Positions 36,163 to 45,186 of a DNA stretch of 64,000 bases are shown in pieces (the first letter of the stretch is position 1; the number at the start of each line of letters is the position of its first letter). This DNA comes from JBDGYW01 sp964580055 (GTDB taxonomy: Bacteria > Gemmatimonadota > Gemmatimonadetes > Gemmatimonadales > GWC2-71-9). The stretch is taken from positions 1 to 64,000 of the forward strand of contig CAZOJI010000003.1 of assembly GCA_964580055.1 (NCBI GenBank). The letters run 5' to 3'. The position numbers and the translations under genes were made by a program. The notes under the pieces were generated by a model, which made no database searches, was not told the DNA's origin, and saw only the letters and a program-made list of their open reading frames with translations.

Positions 36163-37419
36163 TCACCGAGCCGTCAGGAGACCCCGCACCAGATCCAGAG
36201 CTGCCTGCGCGCTTCGCTCGCGCACCTCGTCTCGCTGACCTGGAAACCATCGCTGCTCGGCCACAGAGTACGAGCTGACGGCTGCAGCAAGCCACACGGT
36301 TCCAACCGGTTTGGTTTCCGTACCGCCCGTTGGCCCTGCAATGCCGGTCACAGCGACTCCCACGTCCACGCCAAATCGCTCGATGACGCCGTCAACCATT
36401 GCCCGGGCAACGGGTTCGCTAACGGCTCCAGACTCAGCCAGTACGTCTTTGGGCACTCCGAGGTTTCGAGCTTTTGCTGAGTCATCATAGCATATCATCC
36501 CACCTGCGAAGACCTCGGAGGCACCCGGCACAGCAACGATGCGAGCACCGACCAGCCCTCCGGTACACGACTCCGCGACAGCCAACCTCATGCCGTTCTC
36601 TTTGAGCATTTGAACCACGACGGAAGAAAGCATGGTCGAGCCTGAGCCGTACAGTCTATCGGTCAGCATCGCGTGGAGTATTCCCTCCGGACGCTCGAGT
36701 GCGTCATCAGCCACGGCCGGAGGTGCGTTGTGGATCGTGAGCCTGAGGTCCAGACCGTCGATGCCGGGCAGATACGAGAGCGAAACGTCACCCAGCTCCG
36801 ACTCGACGCCTCTCAACACTTCTGAGGCGCTGGATTCCGAGATTCCCGTAGTGCGCAGAGTGTTCGACCTCGTGACCGTAGGCTCGCCATCCAATTCTTG
36901 CGCTTTGGCCCAAATGCGGGGCACGACTTCTGCCTCCGCTATCCTCCGCATTTCAGCAGGTACTCCTGGAAGCATGATAGCCGTACCGGGAGCACCTTCG
37001 AGCCACAAACCAGGTGCCGTTCCACGCGGATTCCTCAAGCAAATGGCTCCCTCAGGCACCTCGGCCTGGCTGCGGTTCGATTCGGGCATCGGTTCCAAGC
37101 CGACCCTCGCAAATCTCTTCTGGAGTTTCGCTAGATAATCGCGGTCCATCACTAATGGCGCATCGAAGATATCCGCCACCACTTTCTTCGTGATGTCGTC
37201 GCGCGTCGGCCCCAAACCACCAGTGATCACAACCATACCGGTGCGTGCGAGGCTGCCGGAAACCGCATCGCGAATGGCCGCTCTTTGGTCCGGCACTGAA
37301 GTGCTGCGAACCACATTGCAGCCTACTGAAGACAGAAGACGTCCCAATTCAGCGGTGTTGCCATCGGCAGTGAAGCCAAGCAACAGCTCTGTTCCGACTG
37401 TGACTAACTCAAGATCCAT
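36163..37419 (-). CDS. cinA: CinA-like protein (ADP-ribose pyrophosphatase / NMN deamidase)
   Basis: This 418-residue protein has the two CinA domains. The N-terminal MoCF-like COG1058 half has TVGTELLLGFTADGNTAELGR and ITGGLGPTRDDITK. The C-terminal amidohydrolase half has VAESCTGGLVGARI with the nucleophile Ser, and TGIAGPTGGTETKPVGTVW. In full-length proteins these act in pyridine nucleotide repair. Its start overlaps the 3' end of pgsA by 11 bp, so the two are probably translationally coupled. Confidence 0.95.
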   Translation of the reverse strand: MDLELVTVGTELLLGFTADGNTAELGRLLSSVGCNVVRSTSVPDQRAAIRDAVSGSLARTGMVVITGGLGPTRDDITKKVVADIFDAPLVMDRDYLAKLQKRFARVGLEPMPESNRSQAEVPEGAICLRNPRGTAPGLWLEGAPGTAIMLPGVPAEMRRIAEAEVVPRIWAKAQELDGEPTVTRSNTLRTTGISESSASEVLRGVESELGDVSLSYLPGIDGLDLRLTIHNAPPAVADDALERPEGILHAMLTDRLYGSGSTMLSSVVVQMLKENGMRLAVAESCTGGLVGARIVAVPGASEVFAGGMICYDDSAKARNLGVPKDVLAESGAVSEPVARAMVDGVIERFGVDVGVAVTGIAGPTGGTETKPVGTVWLAAAVSSYSVAEQRWFPGQRDEVRERSAQAALDLVRGLLTAR

Positions 37420-38071
37420 CGCCGATGGAGGGTGAAGCGACGTCCTGTAGCAGCACCCGATACTTGTATGCGTATACGATGAGCGAGTACACGGTTACTA
37501 CCACCGTCACTGCCAATCCCACGGCAACCACGGTTCCGTGGAAGCGTTCCCAGAATGCGCCGAGCCACCCTGTCTCCCACCCGTAGGCGGCAGTCAGATC
37601 TTTCCACGCAAACCATGCTATCATAGCACCAATGAAGATGTCCTGGACCACCGTCTTGACCTTGCCCGCACCCATTGCGGCTATTACGACTCCACGGCGC
37701 TGTGCGAGATGGCGAAAGACTGTCATCAATACTTCGCGGCCGATCAGGATCAATGCGACCCAGAGAGGAACGTTACCCCACCAAGGGATCCCGTACTCCA
37801 CCATCCTGTACGTGGTAATCCAATAGATCGGGACGAGAGTAGAGAACAGGAGAAGCTTGTCAGCGAGGGGATCGAGAAGCTTGCCAATCTCGGTTATCTC
37901 GTTTCGCTCACGTGCGAGGCGGCCGTCGTACAGATCGCTGAGCGCCGCAATCAGGAACACGACAAAGGCGATGAGTTTGGGAATGTAGCCTCTTATGAAG
38001 GGCAGAAGCGCTACAACAGGACAGAGTGCTATCCGACAAATGGTGAGGATGTTGGGCAAGGTCCAGATCAT
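37409..38071 (-). CDS. pgsA: CDP-diacylglycerol--glycerol-3-phosphate 3-phosphatidyltransferase
   Basis: PgsA makes phosphatidylglycerol phosphate, the first committed step to phosphatidylglycerol. The CDP-alcohol phosphotransferase motif is complete: DLYDGRLAR followed by GKLLDPLADK, giving the D(x)2DG(x)2AR(x)8G(x)3D(x)3D spacing. Five or six hydrophobic helices are predicted in 220 residues. The C-terminus is slightly longer than in many homologues. It sits between mglA (13 bp upstream) and cinA (overlapping). Confidence 0.94.
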   Translation of the reverse strand: MIWTLPNILTICRIALCPVVALLPFIRGYIPKLIAFVVFLIAALSDLYDGRLARERNEITEIGKLLDPLADKLLLFSTLVPIYWITTYRMVEYGIPWWGNVPLWVALILIGREVLMTVFRHLAQRRGVVIAAMGAGKVKTVVQDIFIGAMIAWFAWKDLTAAYGWETGWLGAFWERFHGTVVAVGLAVTVVVTVYSLIVYAYKYRVLLQDVASPSIGDGS

Positions 38072-38084
38072 TGCAGCGCCCGCT

Positions 38085-38759
38085 TCAGCTCAGCGTCTTG
38101 AGGACGACTTTAGCCAGGGCTTTGAGGGTTTCGAAGACGCCTTCCCCGGTTATCGCCACGGATTCGAAGTACGGGACGCGCTCGATCCAAACTCCGTCTA
38201 TCTCTTCGATCAGCATCTCACCGGGGTGATTTGGATCGGGCGTCGGTTTCTGCTTCGCCGGATCGTCTACTGGCCACCCGGGATTGAGCTGTTCCTGAAG
38301 CTGAGCGATCGGAGCCGCGTTGGGCAGATCGCGCTTGTTGTACTGTATCACGAACGGGATCTTGGTGAGATCGTATCCGTACTCTGCCATGTTGTCATAG
38401 AGGTTCTGCATCGATTCTATGTTGGCTTCGCTACGTTCGATCTGACTGTCAGCCACAAATACGACACCGTCCACGCCCTTCAATATCAGCTTACGTGACG
38501 CATTGTAGTACACTTGACCTGGAACGGTGTAGAGGTGGAATCTCGTCTTGAACCCGCGAATCGTTCCCAGATCGACCGGGAGAAAATCGAAGAACAGGGT
38601 GCGCTCCGTCTCCGTGGCCAACGAAACCATCTTGCCGCGTGTATCAGGAGAGACTTTTCCGTAGATGAGCTCGAGATTCGTGGTCTTCCCGCCAAGACCA
38701 GGACCGTAGTAGACGAGTTTGCAGTTGATCTCACGGGATGCGTAGTTGATCATCGACAT
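38085..38759 (-). CDS. mglA: MglA-like small GTPase
   Basis: This 224-residue Ras-like GTPase has P-loop YYGPGLGGKTTNL, switch-region DFLPVDLG and TVPGQVYYNASRK, and base-recognition NKRDL. These are the features of MglA, which sets cell polarity and drives gliding or twitching in Myxococcus. The switch motif TVPGQ replaces the usual DxxGQ of other small GTPases, as in MglA. An insert of about 30 residues (near 155-190) makes it longer than Myxococcus MglA. The roadblock protein encoded 18 bp upstream is its likely GTPase-activating partner. Confidence 0.93.
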   Translation of the reverse strand: MSMINYASREINCKLVYYGPGLGGKTTNLELIYGKVSPDTRGKMVSLATETERTLFFDFLPVDLGTIRGFKTRFHLYTVPGQVYYNASRKLILKGVDGVVFVADSQIERSEANIESMQNLYDNMAEYGYDLTKIPFVIQYNKRDLPNAAPIAQLQEQLNPGWPVDDPAKQKPTPDPNHPGEMLIEEIDGVWIERVPYFESVAITGEGVFETLKALAKVVLKTLS

Positions 38760-38777
38760 CGTCTATCACGCCTCCCC

Positions 38778-39272
38778 TCAGTCCCCAAAAAGCTTGTCGA
38801 TTTCGTCATCCGCTCCCTCCAGCAGTCCTCCTTCTTTGAGCTTCGAACCATCAGAAGCCGCCCGACCGAACATGGCATCGAATACAGCCGCCAAATCGCT
38901 CACTGTCTGTTTCACTCGGAGCCGCACCATTCCCACCGTTGTCCGCTCATCGAAGAGCACAACCAGTATCACCCGTCGCGCGACGTCGGCGAGGTACATC
39001 GACTCTTTTTCTCCCTGGTGGAACAGAGACGCGAACTCAGGTTCGCCCAGCATTTGAGCCAGCTGATCGTTGGCGCTGAAATCCGCCGCCGTCAAAGACG
39101 CGAACGCGGTGGGATCGAAGGTCATCTGCTCGCCGACCGAGGCTAGCAGCTGACCGGCACGATCAACCAGCAGCGCGCAACGGGCGTTGGACTCCTTCAG
39201 CAACTCGTTCAGCAAATGCGAGATACGCTGGTAATCTGATTCGTCGAGTGACCAGGTGGCCGCTCCAGGCAT
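38778..39272 (-). CDS. Roadblock/LC7 domain protein, MglB-like
   Basis: This 164-residue protein has a roadblock domain at about 10-130: ISHLLNELLKESNARCALLVDRAGQLLAS, followed by FHQGEKESMYLADVARRVILVVLFDE and a long helix. MglB proteins of this fold bind MglA as dimers and stimulate its GTP hydrolysis. A charged tail of about 35 residues follows. The gene directly precedes mglA. Assignment as MglB is from fold and context. Confidence 0.87.
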   Translation of the reverse strand: MPGAATWSLDESDYQRISHLLNELLKESNARCALLVDRAGQLLASVGEQMTFDPTAFASLTAADFSANDQLAQMLGEPEFASLFHQGEKESMYLADVARRVILVVLFDERTTVGMVRLRVKQTVSDLAAVFDAMFGRAASDGSKLKEGGLLEGADDEIDKLFGD

Positions 39273-39284
39273 TGGCTCCTCGCG

Positions 39285-39554
39285 TTATCCTAGTTTCGCT
39301 TCCATGCGCCTGACGACTGCTTTGGCGCGCCGCCGAAGCACAGGGTGGGTTTCCCAGGCCAAATAATCACGCAAGAGATGGACCGCATCGACGCTCGGAC
39401 TGCTGTTCAGGTAACCCAGCGCAGAGAGTCGCCTCAGCGGTCGATCACTGAAAAGGTCACGGCGGTGGCGTCCGATCGACTGCTGCGCCAACAACATCCC
39501 CAGGATTGCACCTAATCCTCCTCCTATCAAGAGCGCCTTGAAACTCGGATGCAT
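39285..39554 (-). CDS. Small single-pass membrane protein of unknown function
   Basis: This 89-residue protein has one N-terminal glycine-zipper-like helix (ALLIGGGLGAILGMLLAQ) and a basic cytoplasmic tail (HLLRDYLAWETHPVLRRRAKAVVRRMEAKLG). Its ATG overlaps the recR stop codon by 1 bp (TGATG) and the roadblock gene follows after 12 bp. Its place between recR and the MglA pair suggests a link to one of them, but I do not recognise a family. Confidence 0.75.
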   Translation of the reverse strand: MHPSFKALLIGGGLGAILGMLLAQQSIGRHRRDLFSDRPLRRLSALGYLNSSPSVDAVHLLRDYLAWETHPVLRRRAKAVVRRMEAKLG

Positions 39555-40150
39555 CAGCTGGACATCTCCCGTCTGGCCACGATAGCCTGCGCTATTGTCA
39601 CTCCGTCAGCATATTCCAAGTCTCCCCCGACCGGAAGTCCAAGCGCAATCCTCGTGACTCGAATATCGGCATCGACCAACATTCGCCTAACATAAGTTGC
39701 GGTAACCTCGCCCTCCATTGAAGGGTTCGTGGCGAGAATAACCTCACGAAATTGACTGCCGTTTCCGAGCCGGTTCTTGAGGCTCTCTAGCCTCAGATCG
39801 TCCGGGCCTATTCCGTCGAGCGGAGAGAGATGCCCCCCGAGTACATGATAGTGTCCGTGGTATTCTCCCGTGCGTTCGATCGCGCCGACGTCGGATGCCT
39901 CCTCTACCACACAGACCACACTGGAATCCCTCCGTGGGTCTCCACAGATCGAGCACGGACTCGTTTCAGTGAGGTTGCCGCAGAACTCACACGGCTTGAT
40001 CTTCTCTGCGACCGCCCTAATCGCTCCGGCCAACCTCTCCGAACAATCGTGCGGCTGCTTTACCAGGAAATAGGTCAAGCGTGTGGCTGTCTTGCGACCG
40101 ATTCCGGGCAGCTTGGCCAGTTCTCCGATGAGAGCATCGATTGCAGACAC
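39554..40150 (-). CDS. recR: Recombination protein RecR
   Basis: RecR works with RecO and RecF to load RecA at gaps. The start is a GTG at 40150, giving 198 residues, the standard length, and lying only 4 nt beyond the ybaB stop. Motifs in order: helix-hairpin-helix LPGIGRKTATRLTYFL, the four-Cys zinc finger CEFCGNLTETSPCSIC, and the Toprim segment VCVVEEASDVGAIERTG. The longer frame to 40189 lies inside ybaB and is not credible. Confidence 0.97.
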   Translation of the reverse strand: MSAIDALIGELAKLPGIGRKTATRLTYFLVKQPHDCSERLAGAIRAVAEKIKPCEFCGNLTETSPCSICGDPRRDSSVVCVVEEASDVGAIERTGEYHGHYHVLGGHLSPLDGIGPDDLRLESLKNRLGNGSQFREVILATNPSMEGEVTATYVRRMLVDADIRVTRIALGLPVGGDLEYADGVTIAQAIVARREMSS

Positions 40151-40154
40151 GCTC

Positions 40155-40472
40155 TCACAAGGGGAGTTGAAACGGCAACGGCAGACCACCGGTGACTTTG
40201 CTCATTTCATCGCGGTACAGCTCCTGCGCCTTCCGCTGGGCTTCACCAACCGCCGCCAATACCAAGTCTTCTAGCATTTCGACGTCGCCTTCTGAGACGA
40301 CCGTAGGATCAATTCGTACAGAACGAATCTGCCCTCTACCATCGGCAGTAGCAGTTACCATGCCACCCCCTGCAGAACCGGTGACGGACTGTTGCGCCAG
40401 TTCAGTCTGCATCTGGGTCAATCGCCCCTGCATCTGCTGACCCAACTGGAGAAGTTGTGAAAAATCGGCCAT
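40155..40472 (-). CDS. ybaB: YbaB/EbfC family nucleoid-associated protein
   Basis: This 105-residue DNA-binding protein of the YbaB/EbfC family forms dimers with two-helix tweezers. It has QLLQLGQQMQGRLTQMQTEL, GGGMVTATADGRGQIRSVRIDP and EMLEDLVLAAVGEAQRKAQEL, all typical. It lies between dnaX and recR, as in very many bacteria. The gap to dnaX is 71 bp. Confidence 0.96.
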   Translation of the reverse strand: MADFSQLLQLGQQMQGRLTQMQTELAQQSVTGSAGGGMVTATADGRGQIRSVRIDPTVVSEGDVEMLEDLVLAAVGEAQRKAQELYRDEMSKVTGGLPLPFQLPL

Positions 40473-40543
40473 GGTTAGTCAATCCGCGAAAGCGTAGATG
40501 CGGTCAGACGTGCAACCTACCCTCACCACTGAAGCTCCGCAAG

Positions 40544-42211
40544 CTATTCGAGCACCTCTAGGTCGAGCGCCTCCGCAAGCGCGTCCAACCCGGAATCCGC
40601 CCTTCGGTGGCGCTTGAGCTGTTCCTCGAGGTTGCTGTCTCTATCCAGTCGGCTGGGTTGAGGAGACGAGGGAGTGTTCGAATCCAGATAACTGGGCTTG
40701 TACTGTAGCATCTTGGGCTTGGTTCCGACCACCGCGCATATGCTATCCGAAATCAAGGATCGGTTCCGGTCGAGGCCCTCCAGATAGACTTCGCAGTCGC
40801 TGACTTCGAGTACGACGACTCCTTCATCGACAGATGTGGGCGTCGCTCGACCAAGAGCTTCCTTTACCATCCGGCTCTTGCCGCCCACCCTCTTTATGAT
40901 CTTGGGCCAGGCTGCAGTGAGGTTCTCAAGCGATAGTTCAACACTGGCATCGGGCAGTCCGACTTCGGAATCGCCAATCGCCTCCTGGTCGAACCGGTCG
41001 GCTTCCGCACGCGTTTCGGCAACGACAGTACTGTCCTGATCATCCCGTGGAGTTGGGCGAACTGGACTTCTGATGACGTCGAGCACGTCGCTCAATTCTA
41101 CCGTACTGTCCAACAACGTCCATTGAAGTAGCAGCATCTCCAATTGGATTCGGGCATTGCTGCTGCGTCGAATTGCGTTCTCGCTGGAAGCAAGGATTTT
41201 CAGCATCCTCAACACGTCGCCTGCACGATAGTGATGCGAGTGACGCTTGACGGATTCGCGTAGTGAGTCGGTGAGCGCCTCTGGTTTCCCACCCACCATA
41301 TGTACCATTAAGGCCCGCATCACCTCACCTGCCCCATGCACGAACTCGGACAAATCAGCACCGGACTCTACCAGTTGAGCGACGAATGGGAACACATCTG
41401 CCGTGCGCCGCTCCGCGACCATGTTCAGCATTTCCGCGTATGTTTCGTGATCGATCAACCCCAGAGCTTCGCGGACACGGGCGGCTGTTACCGCACCCTC
41501 CCCGTAAGCCAGTGCCTGATCGAGAAGAGAAAGGCCGTCTCGCATTCCGCCGTCAGCCACATGGGCAATGAGTTGAAGCGCCTCTTCCTCTACCTCCACT
41601 TCCTCCGCTTCAGCCACCAGTCTGAGTCGCTCTACGATGCTTTGCGGACCGATCCGTCTGAAGTCGAATCTCTGGACTCGGCTCATAACGGGCGCCGCCG
41701 TTGCCGCAATCTTCTGTGGCTCCGTCGTCGCGAACACGAACACTACTCGTGGCGGGGGTTCTTCCAGAATTTTGAGAAGCGCATTCCATGCTTCACGAGT
41801 GAGCATGTGAGCTTCGTCGACGATGTATACTTTTTGGCGCTCGGGCCCGCTTGCAGCATACATGGCGCGTTCTCGCAATTCTCGAGCATCGTCCACGCCT
41901 CGATTGCTGGCCGCATCGATTTCGACCACGTCGACGCAGGAGACACCTGTCCATATGCGCATGCATGAATCGCATTTACCGCACGGCTCCCCAGGATACG
42001 GCGCCGACGCTCGGTCTTCACAATTGAGCGCCATAGCGAGAATCCGCGCCGCACTTGTCTTGCCCACGCCGCGAGGGCCGGTCAAGAGATAGGCATGCGC
42101 AACGCGTTCTTTGGCAACGGCTCCAGCCAGGCCGGCAGCGACATGTCCCTGCGCGACAAGACCGGAGAAGCCTTTAGGACGATACCTTCGTGCTAACGCA
42201 GTATGAGTCAT
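40544..42211 (-). CDS. dnaX: DNA polymerase III subunit gamma/tau
   Basis: This clamp-loader ATPase has 555 residues when started at MTHTALARRYRPKGF (ATG at 42211). Walker A is GPRGVGKTSAARI, the zinc module is CEDRASAPYPGEPCGKCDSC, Walker B is VYIVDEAHML, and the SRC-like sensor follows in ATTEPQKI. The C-terminal third is tau-like and variable. The frame is open to 42394, but that part covers the SRP RNA gene. I see no A-rich slippery site of the E. coli kind that would make a separate gamma. The start is 15 nt past the 3' end of the SRP RNA. Confidence 0.96.
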   Translation of the reverse strand: MTHTALARRYRPKGFSGLVAQGHVAAGLAGAVAKERVAHAYLLTGPRGVGKTSAARILAMALNCEDRASAPYPGEPCGKCDSCMRIWTGVSCVDVVEIDAASNRGVDDARELRERAMYAASGPERQKVYIVDEAHMLTREAWNALLKILEEPPPRVVFVFATTEPQKIAATAAPVMSRVQRFDFRRIGPQSIVERLRLVAEAEEVEVEEEALQLIAHVADGGMRDGLSLLDQALAYGEGAVTAARVREALGLIDHETYAEMLNMVAERRTADVFPFVAQLVESGADLSEFVHGAGEVMRALMVHMVGGKPEALTDSLRESVKRHSHHYRAGDVLRMLKILASSENAIRRSSNARIQLEMLLLQWTLLDSTVELSDVLDVIRSPVRPTPRDDQDSTVVAETRAEADRFDQEAIGDSEVGLPDASVELSLENLTAAWPKIIKRVGGKSRMVKEALGRATPTSVDEGVVVLEVSDCEVYLEGLDRNRSLISDSICAVVGTKPKMLQYKPSYLDSNTPSSPQPSRLDRDSNLEEQLKRHRRADSGLDALAEALDLEVLE

Positions 42212-42226
42212 AACCAAAATTGGAAT

Positions 42227-42323
42227 GCCCCAGGTGACCCGAAGCGACGCGTGCATTCGCTTAGCGCTGCTACCTTCACGGTCCTGACGCGGTTCACGCG
42301 CATTCGCCCTCCGGACCTGGGGC
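42227..42323 (-). ncRNA. ffs: Signal recognition particle RNA (small type)
   Basis: This 97-nt sequence has the features of bacterial 4.5S/SRP RNA. The ends pair perfectly: GCCCCAGGT at 42315-42323 with ACCTGGGGC at 42227-42235 (both read on the minus strand). The central element GTCAGGACC, loop GTGAA, then GGTAGCAGCGCTAAGC matches the conserved domain-IV hairpin to which Ffh binds (GUCAGGUCC, GGAA, GGAAGCAGC in E. coli). The loop is five bases (GUGAA) rather than the common four. The gene lies directly upstream of dnaX, the order also found in Bacillus (scr-dnaX-ybaB-recR). It sits in the 172-bp gap between trkH and dnaX. Confidence 0.93.
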
Positions 42324-42383
42324 TGATGAAAACTAGCAGGATTGCTAGGGGTATCAAACCGGGTAGTTAGCTGACATTCCAGG

Positions 42384-43823
42384 CTACGCGTCACCGCCCC
42401 AGCGACCCCACGTTCCCGGAATTATGAGGACCAAGAGCGTGTAGAACTCCAACCTTCCGAGCAGCATGAGGCCCGACAATACGAGTTGGGGCATCGGCCC
42501 CATATGGCCATAGTGTTCGGCCGGACCAACCTCGCCGAGCCCGGGGCCGATGCTGGACATTGCCGCAAGTGCGGCACTCATGGCAGTGACGAGGTCGTAC
42601 CCAAACGCGGCGATCAGCAGTGTACCCAATCCGTGGGTGACGACGTAGAGAGCCAGAAAAGCCAGCACGTTGAGTAGGATATCGGATCGTATCGGGGCCC
42701 TGCCCAACTTGGTCACGAACACCCCTCTCGGATGCAGGACCTTCTGCACTTCTCCCGCCGCGTGTTTGAGCACCACCACCGCCCTTGCAACCTTGAACCC
42801 GCCCCCGGTTGAACCACCCATTGCACCAACGAACATCAGCGTAACTAGCAGAACCAAGCAAAACGGCGGCCATTGGCCGAAATCGGCTGTGGCAAATCCG
42901 GTCGTGCTCAGCACCGCAACCACGTTGAAGGCCGCATCCCTAATCGCCCAGCCGCCCCCCGAGATCCTCAACGCCAATAATACCGTGACCGAAACGACTA
43001 CTGCCCCTCCCGCATACCAGCGCCATTCAGAGTCGCTGGCCCACGCTGCCCAACGCCCGGACAAGAGAGCGTAATGCAATGTGAAATTCGTGCCGGCGAT
43101 CAACATGAATACGATCGTCACCCATTGGATCGCCGGACTGAACGCACCCAAAGACGCGGTCCGAGTAGAGAACCCCCCTGTGGCCAAAGTGCTCATCGCG
43201 TGGTTCACCGCATCGAAGGCCGGCATTCCAAGAAGCAGATAAGTAACGAAAAGCACTGCTGTGAACAGAGCATACACGCCCCATAGTAGACGAGCTGTGG
43301 TCGCGATTCTCGGCTTGAGCCTGTCAGTCGCGATTCCCGGCACTTCGGCTCGGAAGAGCTGGGCTCCACCCATCCCGATCAGCGGAAGCACCGCTACTCC
43401 AAGGACGATGATCCCCATTCCACCAAGCCAGTGGCTGATCGAGCGCCACAGCAGAATGCTCTTGGGGAGCACTTCGATGTTGGAAAACACCGTGGCACCG
43501 GTGGTGGTGAAGCCGGATACAGACTCGAAGATCGCGCTAGCCGCAGTCGGGGCGGTTCCGGTCGAGATAAACGGCAAACACCCGAAACTGACAACTGCCA
43601 ACCACCCAACGCCCACCACCGCAATGCCTTCGCGTCGATTGACCGATATCCGAGCTGGCATGAGGAGCCAGAGAAGAAACCCAGCCATGGCGGTCACACC
43701 CACCGCCACCAGCCATGCTACAGCCAGTCCCTCCAAACACCCGATGGCGGCAGGTGGTAACATGGCCACGGCGGTCCAAAGTAAGAGCAGACCAACGACG
43801 TGCAGGACTTCCAGGAAGTTCAC
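42384..43823 (-). CDS. trkH: TrkH family potassium uptake protein
   Basis: This is the membrane subunit of a K+ uptake system, 479 residues with about 10-12 helices in four M1-P-M2 repeats. Filter segments are visible as ESVSGFTTTGATV, STLATGGFSTR, LSTTGFATADF and AMSSIGPGLGEVGP, with STGGGFKVARAVVVLKH after the third repeat. It starts at a GTG that overlaps the trkA stop (GTGA), so the two subunits are co-translated. Confidence 0.95.
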   Translation of the reverse strand: MNFLEVLHVVGLLLLWTAVAMLPPAAIGCLEGLAVAWLVAVGVTAMAGFLLWLLMPARISVNRREGIAVVGVGWLAVVSFGCLPFISTGTAPTAASAIFESVSGFTTTGATVFSNIEVLPKSILLWRSISHWLGGMGIIVLGVAVLPLIGMGGAQLFRAEVPGIATDRLKPRIATTARLLWGVYALFTAVLFVTYLLLGMPAFDAVNHAMSTLATGGFSTRTASLGAFSPAIQWVTIVFMLIAGTNFTLHYALLSGRWAAWASDSEWRWYAGGAVVVSVTVLLALRISGGGWAIRDAAFNVVAVLSTTGFATADFGQWPPFCLVLLVTLMFVGAMGGSTGGGFKVARAVVVLKHAAGEVQKVLHPRGVFVTKLGRAPIRSDILLNVLAFLALYVVTHGLGTLLIAAFGYDLVTAMSAALAAMSSIGPGLGEVGPAEHYGHMGPMPQLVLSGLMLLGRLEFYTLLVLIIPGTWGRWGGDA

Positions 43824-45172
43824 GAGGGGAACATGTCCATTAGAGGGCCAGCGGCATCCGGCAGGGCGAACATTACAAGGGAATCACCGGCCGCCAGCTT
43901 GTCCTCGCCCCGCGGCACAATGGGATCTTTGGCCGAGGTTCGAACGATAGCCGCGACTATCGCTCCTTCGGGGAATTCGACGTCAGCCAGTCGCCTGCCC
44001 ACTAGCGGTGACGTCGACGGCACATGAAAGGAGATGGCCTCCGCATCGGTGTCCTTGAAAGTCGCTACGCTCGTGACGGTGCCACGTCGGGCATATCGAA
44101 GAATGGCATTAGCGGCCGACAGGCGGGGGCTCACGACCGCGTCCAATCCGACCCGCGTCGCGAGCGGCACATAATCGGTCTTGTTCACCAGCGTCACCAC
44201 CTGCTTTGCGCCTGCATGTTGCGCGAGAACCGCAGCTAATATGTTCTTCTCATCGTGATCCGTGAGTGCCACGAAGCCATCCACACCGGCTACGCCCTCC
44301 ATCTCCAGCAGTTCGACATCGGTCGCATCTCCGTTCAAGACCAGCGCTTGATTCAGCTTTCCGGCCAGCTCCTGCGCCCTCTCCCTCTCCTTCACCAACA
44401 TGATAGCCTGCGCCCGATGTTGATCCAGCAAAACCGCGAGGTAATATGCCTCCAGGCTCCCACCAGCGATCATCACACGGTGAACACGGGATTGCCGGTA
44501 CCCGCATAGCTCCAGTCCTTGGGGAACCATCTTTCCCGTAACCACGAAGTAGACGAGATCGCCACTCCGAATCTCGGTGCCCCCAGCGGGCACAATGGTT
44601 TCCCCACCTCTAATCAGGGCCACCGTCAACATCGAGTCTCCGCCGTATTCTGCACCGATATCGGCTAGGGTCCGCCCCGCCACGGGAGCATTTTCTGTAA
44701 CGCGCACCCCGACCAGCTGCACTGCGCCGCCGGCAAACGTGGCGACGTCTGCGGCGGCAGTTGCCTGCAACAATCGTGTCGTCTCTATGGCAAGCTCCCG
44801 CTCGGGGTTGATCATCACATCGACACCGAAGACTTCGGGATTTAGATGTGCACCGTCAGAGTAGAAATCCGGATTGGATACGCGTGCCACCCTCATGAGG
44901 TTCTTGACACCGCGCACACTCATGCAGGAAACGAGGTTGGCTTCGTCTACGTTGGTTACTGCGATCAGCAAACCGGCTCTTTTGATGCCTGCCTTTTCGA
45001 GCACCGAAACACTCGCCCCGCTGCCTTCTACAATTGCGACGTCCAGGTGGCTCTGCACATAGTCGAGGCGCTCTGGGCGAACGTCGACCACAACAACATC
45101 TTGCCCTTCCCTGGACAGTCGTTCAGCGACGTGAAATCCGACCTCACCAGCCCCAACGACGATTACCCGCAT
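43820..45172 (-). CDS. trkA: Trk system potassium transporter TrkA
   Basis: This 450-residue peripheral regulator has two RCK units. The first begins with the Rossmann GAGEVGFHVAERL and the second with IAGGSLEAYYLAVLL; each ends in a TrkA-C domain. It gates TrkH in response to NAD(H) or ATP/ADP. GGAGG lies 6 nt before the ATG. The upstream threonine aldolase gene is 14 bp away. Confidence 0.95.
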   Translation of the reverse strand: MRVIVVGAGEVGFHVAERLSREGQDVVVVDVRPERLDYVQSHLDVAIVEGSGASVSVLEKAGIKRAGLLIAVTNVDEANLVSCMSVRGVKNLMRVARVSNPDFYSDGAHLNPEVFGVDVMINPERELAIETTRLLQATAAADVATFAGGAVQLVGVRVTENAPVAGRTLADIGAEYGGDSMLTVALIRGGETIVPAGGTEIRSGDLVYFVVTGKMVPQGLELCGYRQSRVHRVMIAGGSLEAYYLAVLLDQHRAQAIMLVKERERAQELAGKLNQALVLNGDATDVELLEMEGVAGVDGFVALTDHDEKNILAAVLAQHAGAKQVVTLVNKTDYVPLATRVGLDAVVSPRLSAANAILRYARRGTVTSVATFKDTDAEAISFHVPSTSPLVGRRLADVEFPEGAIVAAIVRTSAKDPIVPRGEDKLAAGDSLVMFALPDAAGPLMDMFPS

Positions 45173-45186
45173 CCTGGGCCTCCTTA

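Noticed and set aside
40544..41100. Programmed frameshift in dnaX making a separate gamma subunit
   Set aside because: No run of A residues with a following hairpin of the E. coli type was found in the 3' third.
42212..42394. N-terminal extension of DnaX
   Set aside because: The extension overlaps the SRP RNA; the conserved DnaX start MTHTALARRYRP fits the ATG at 42211.
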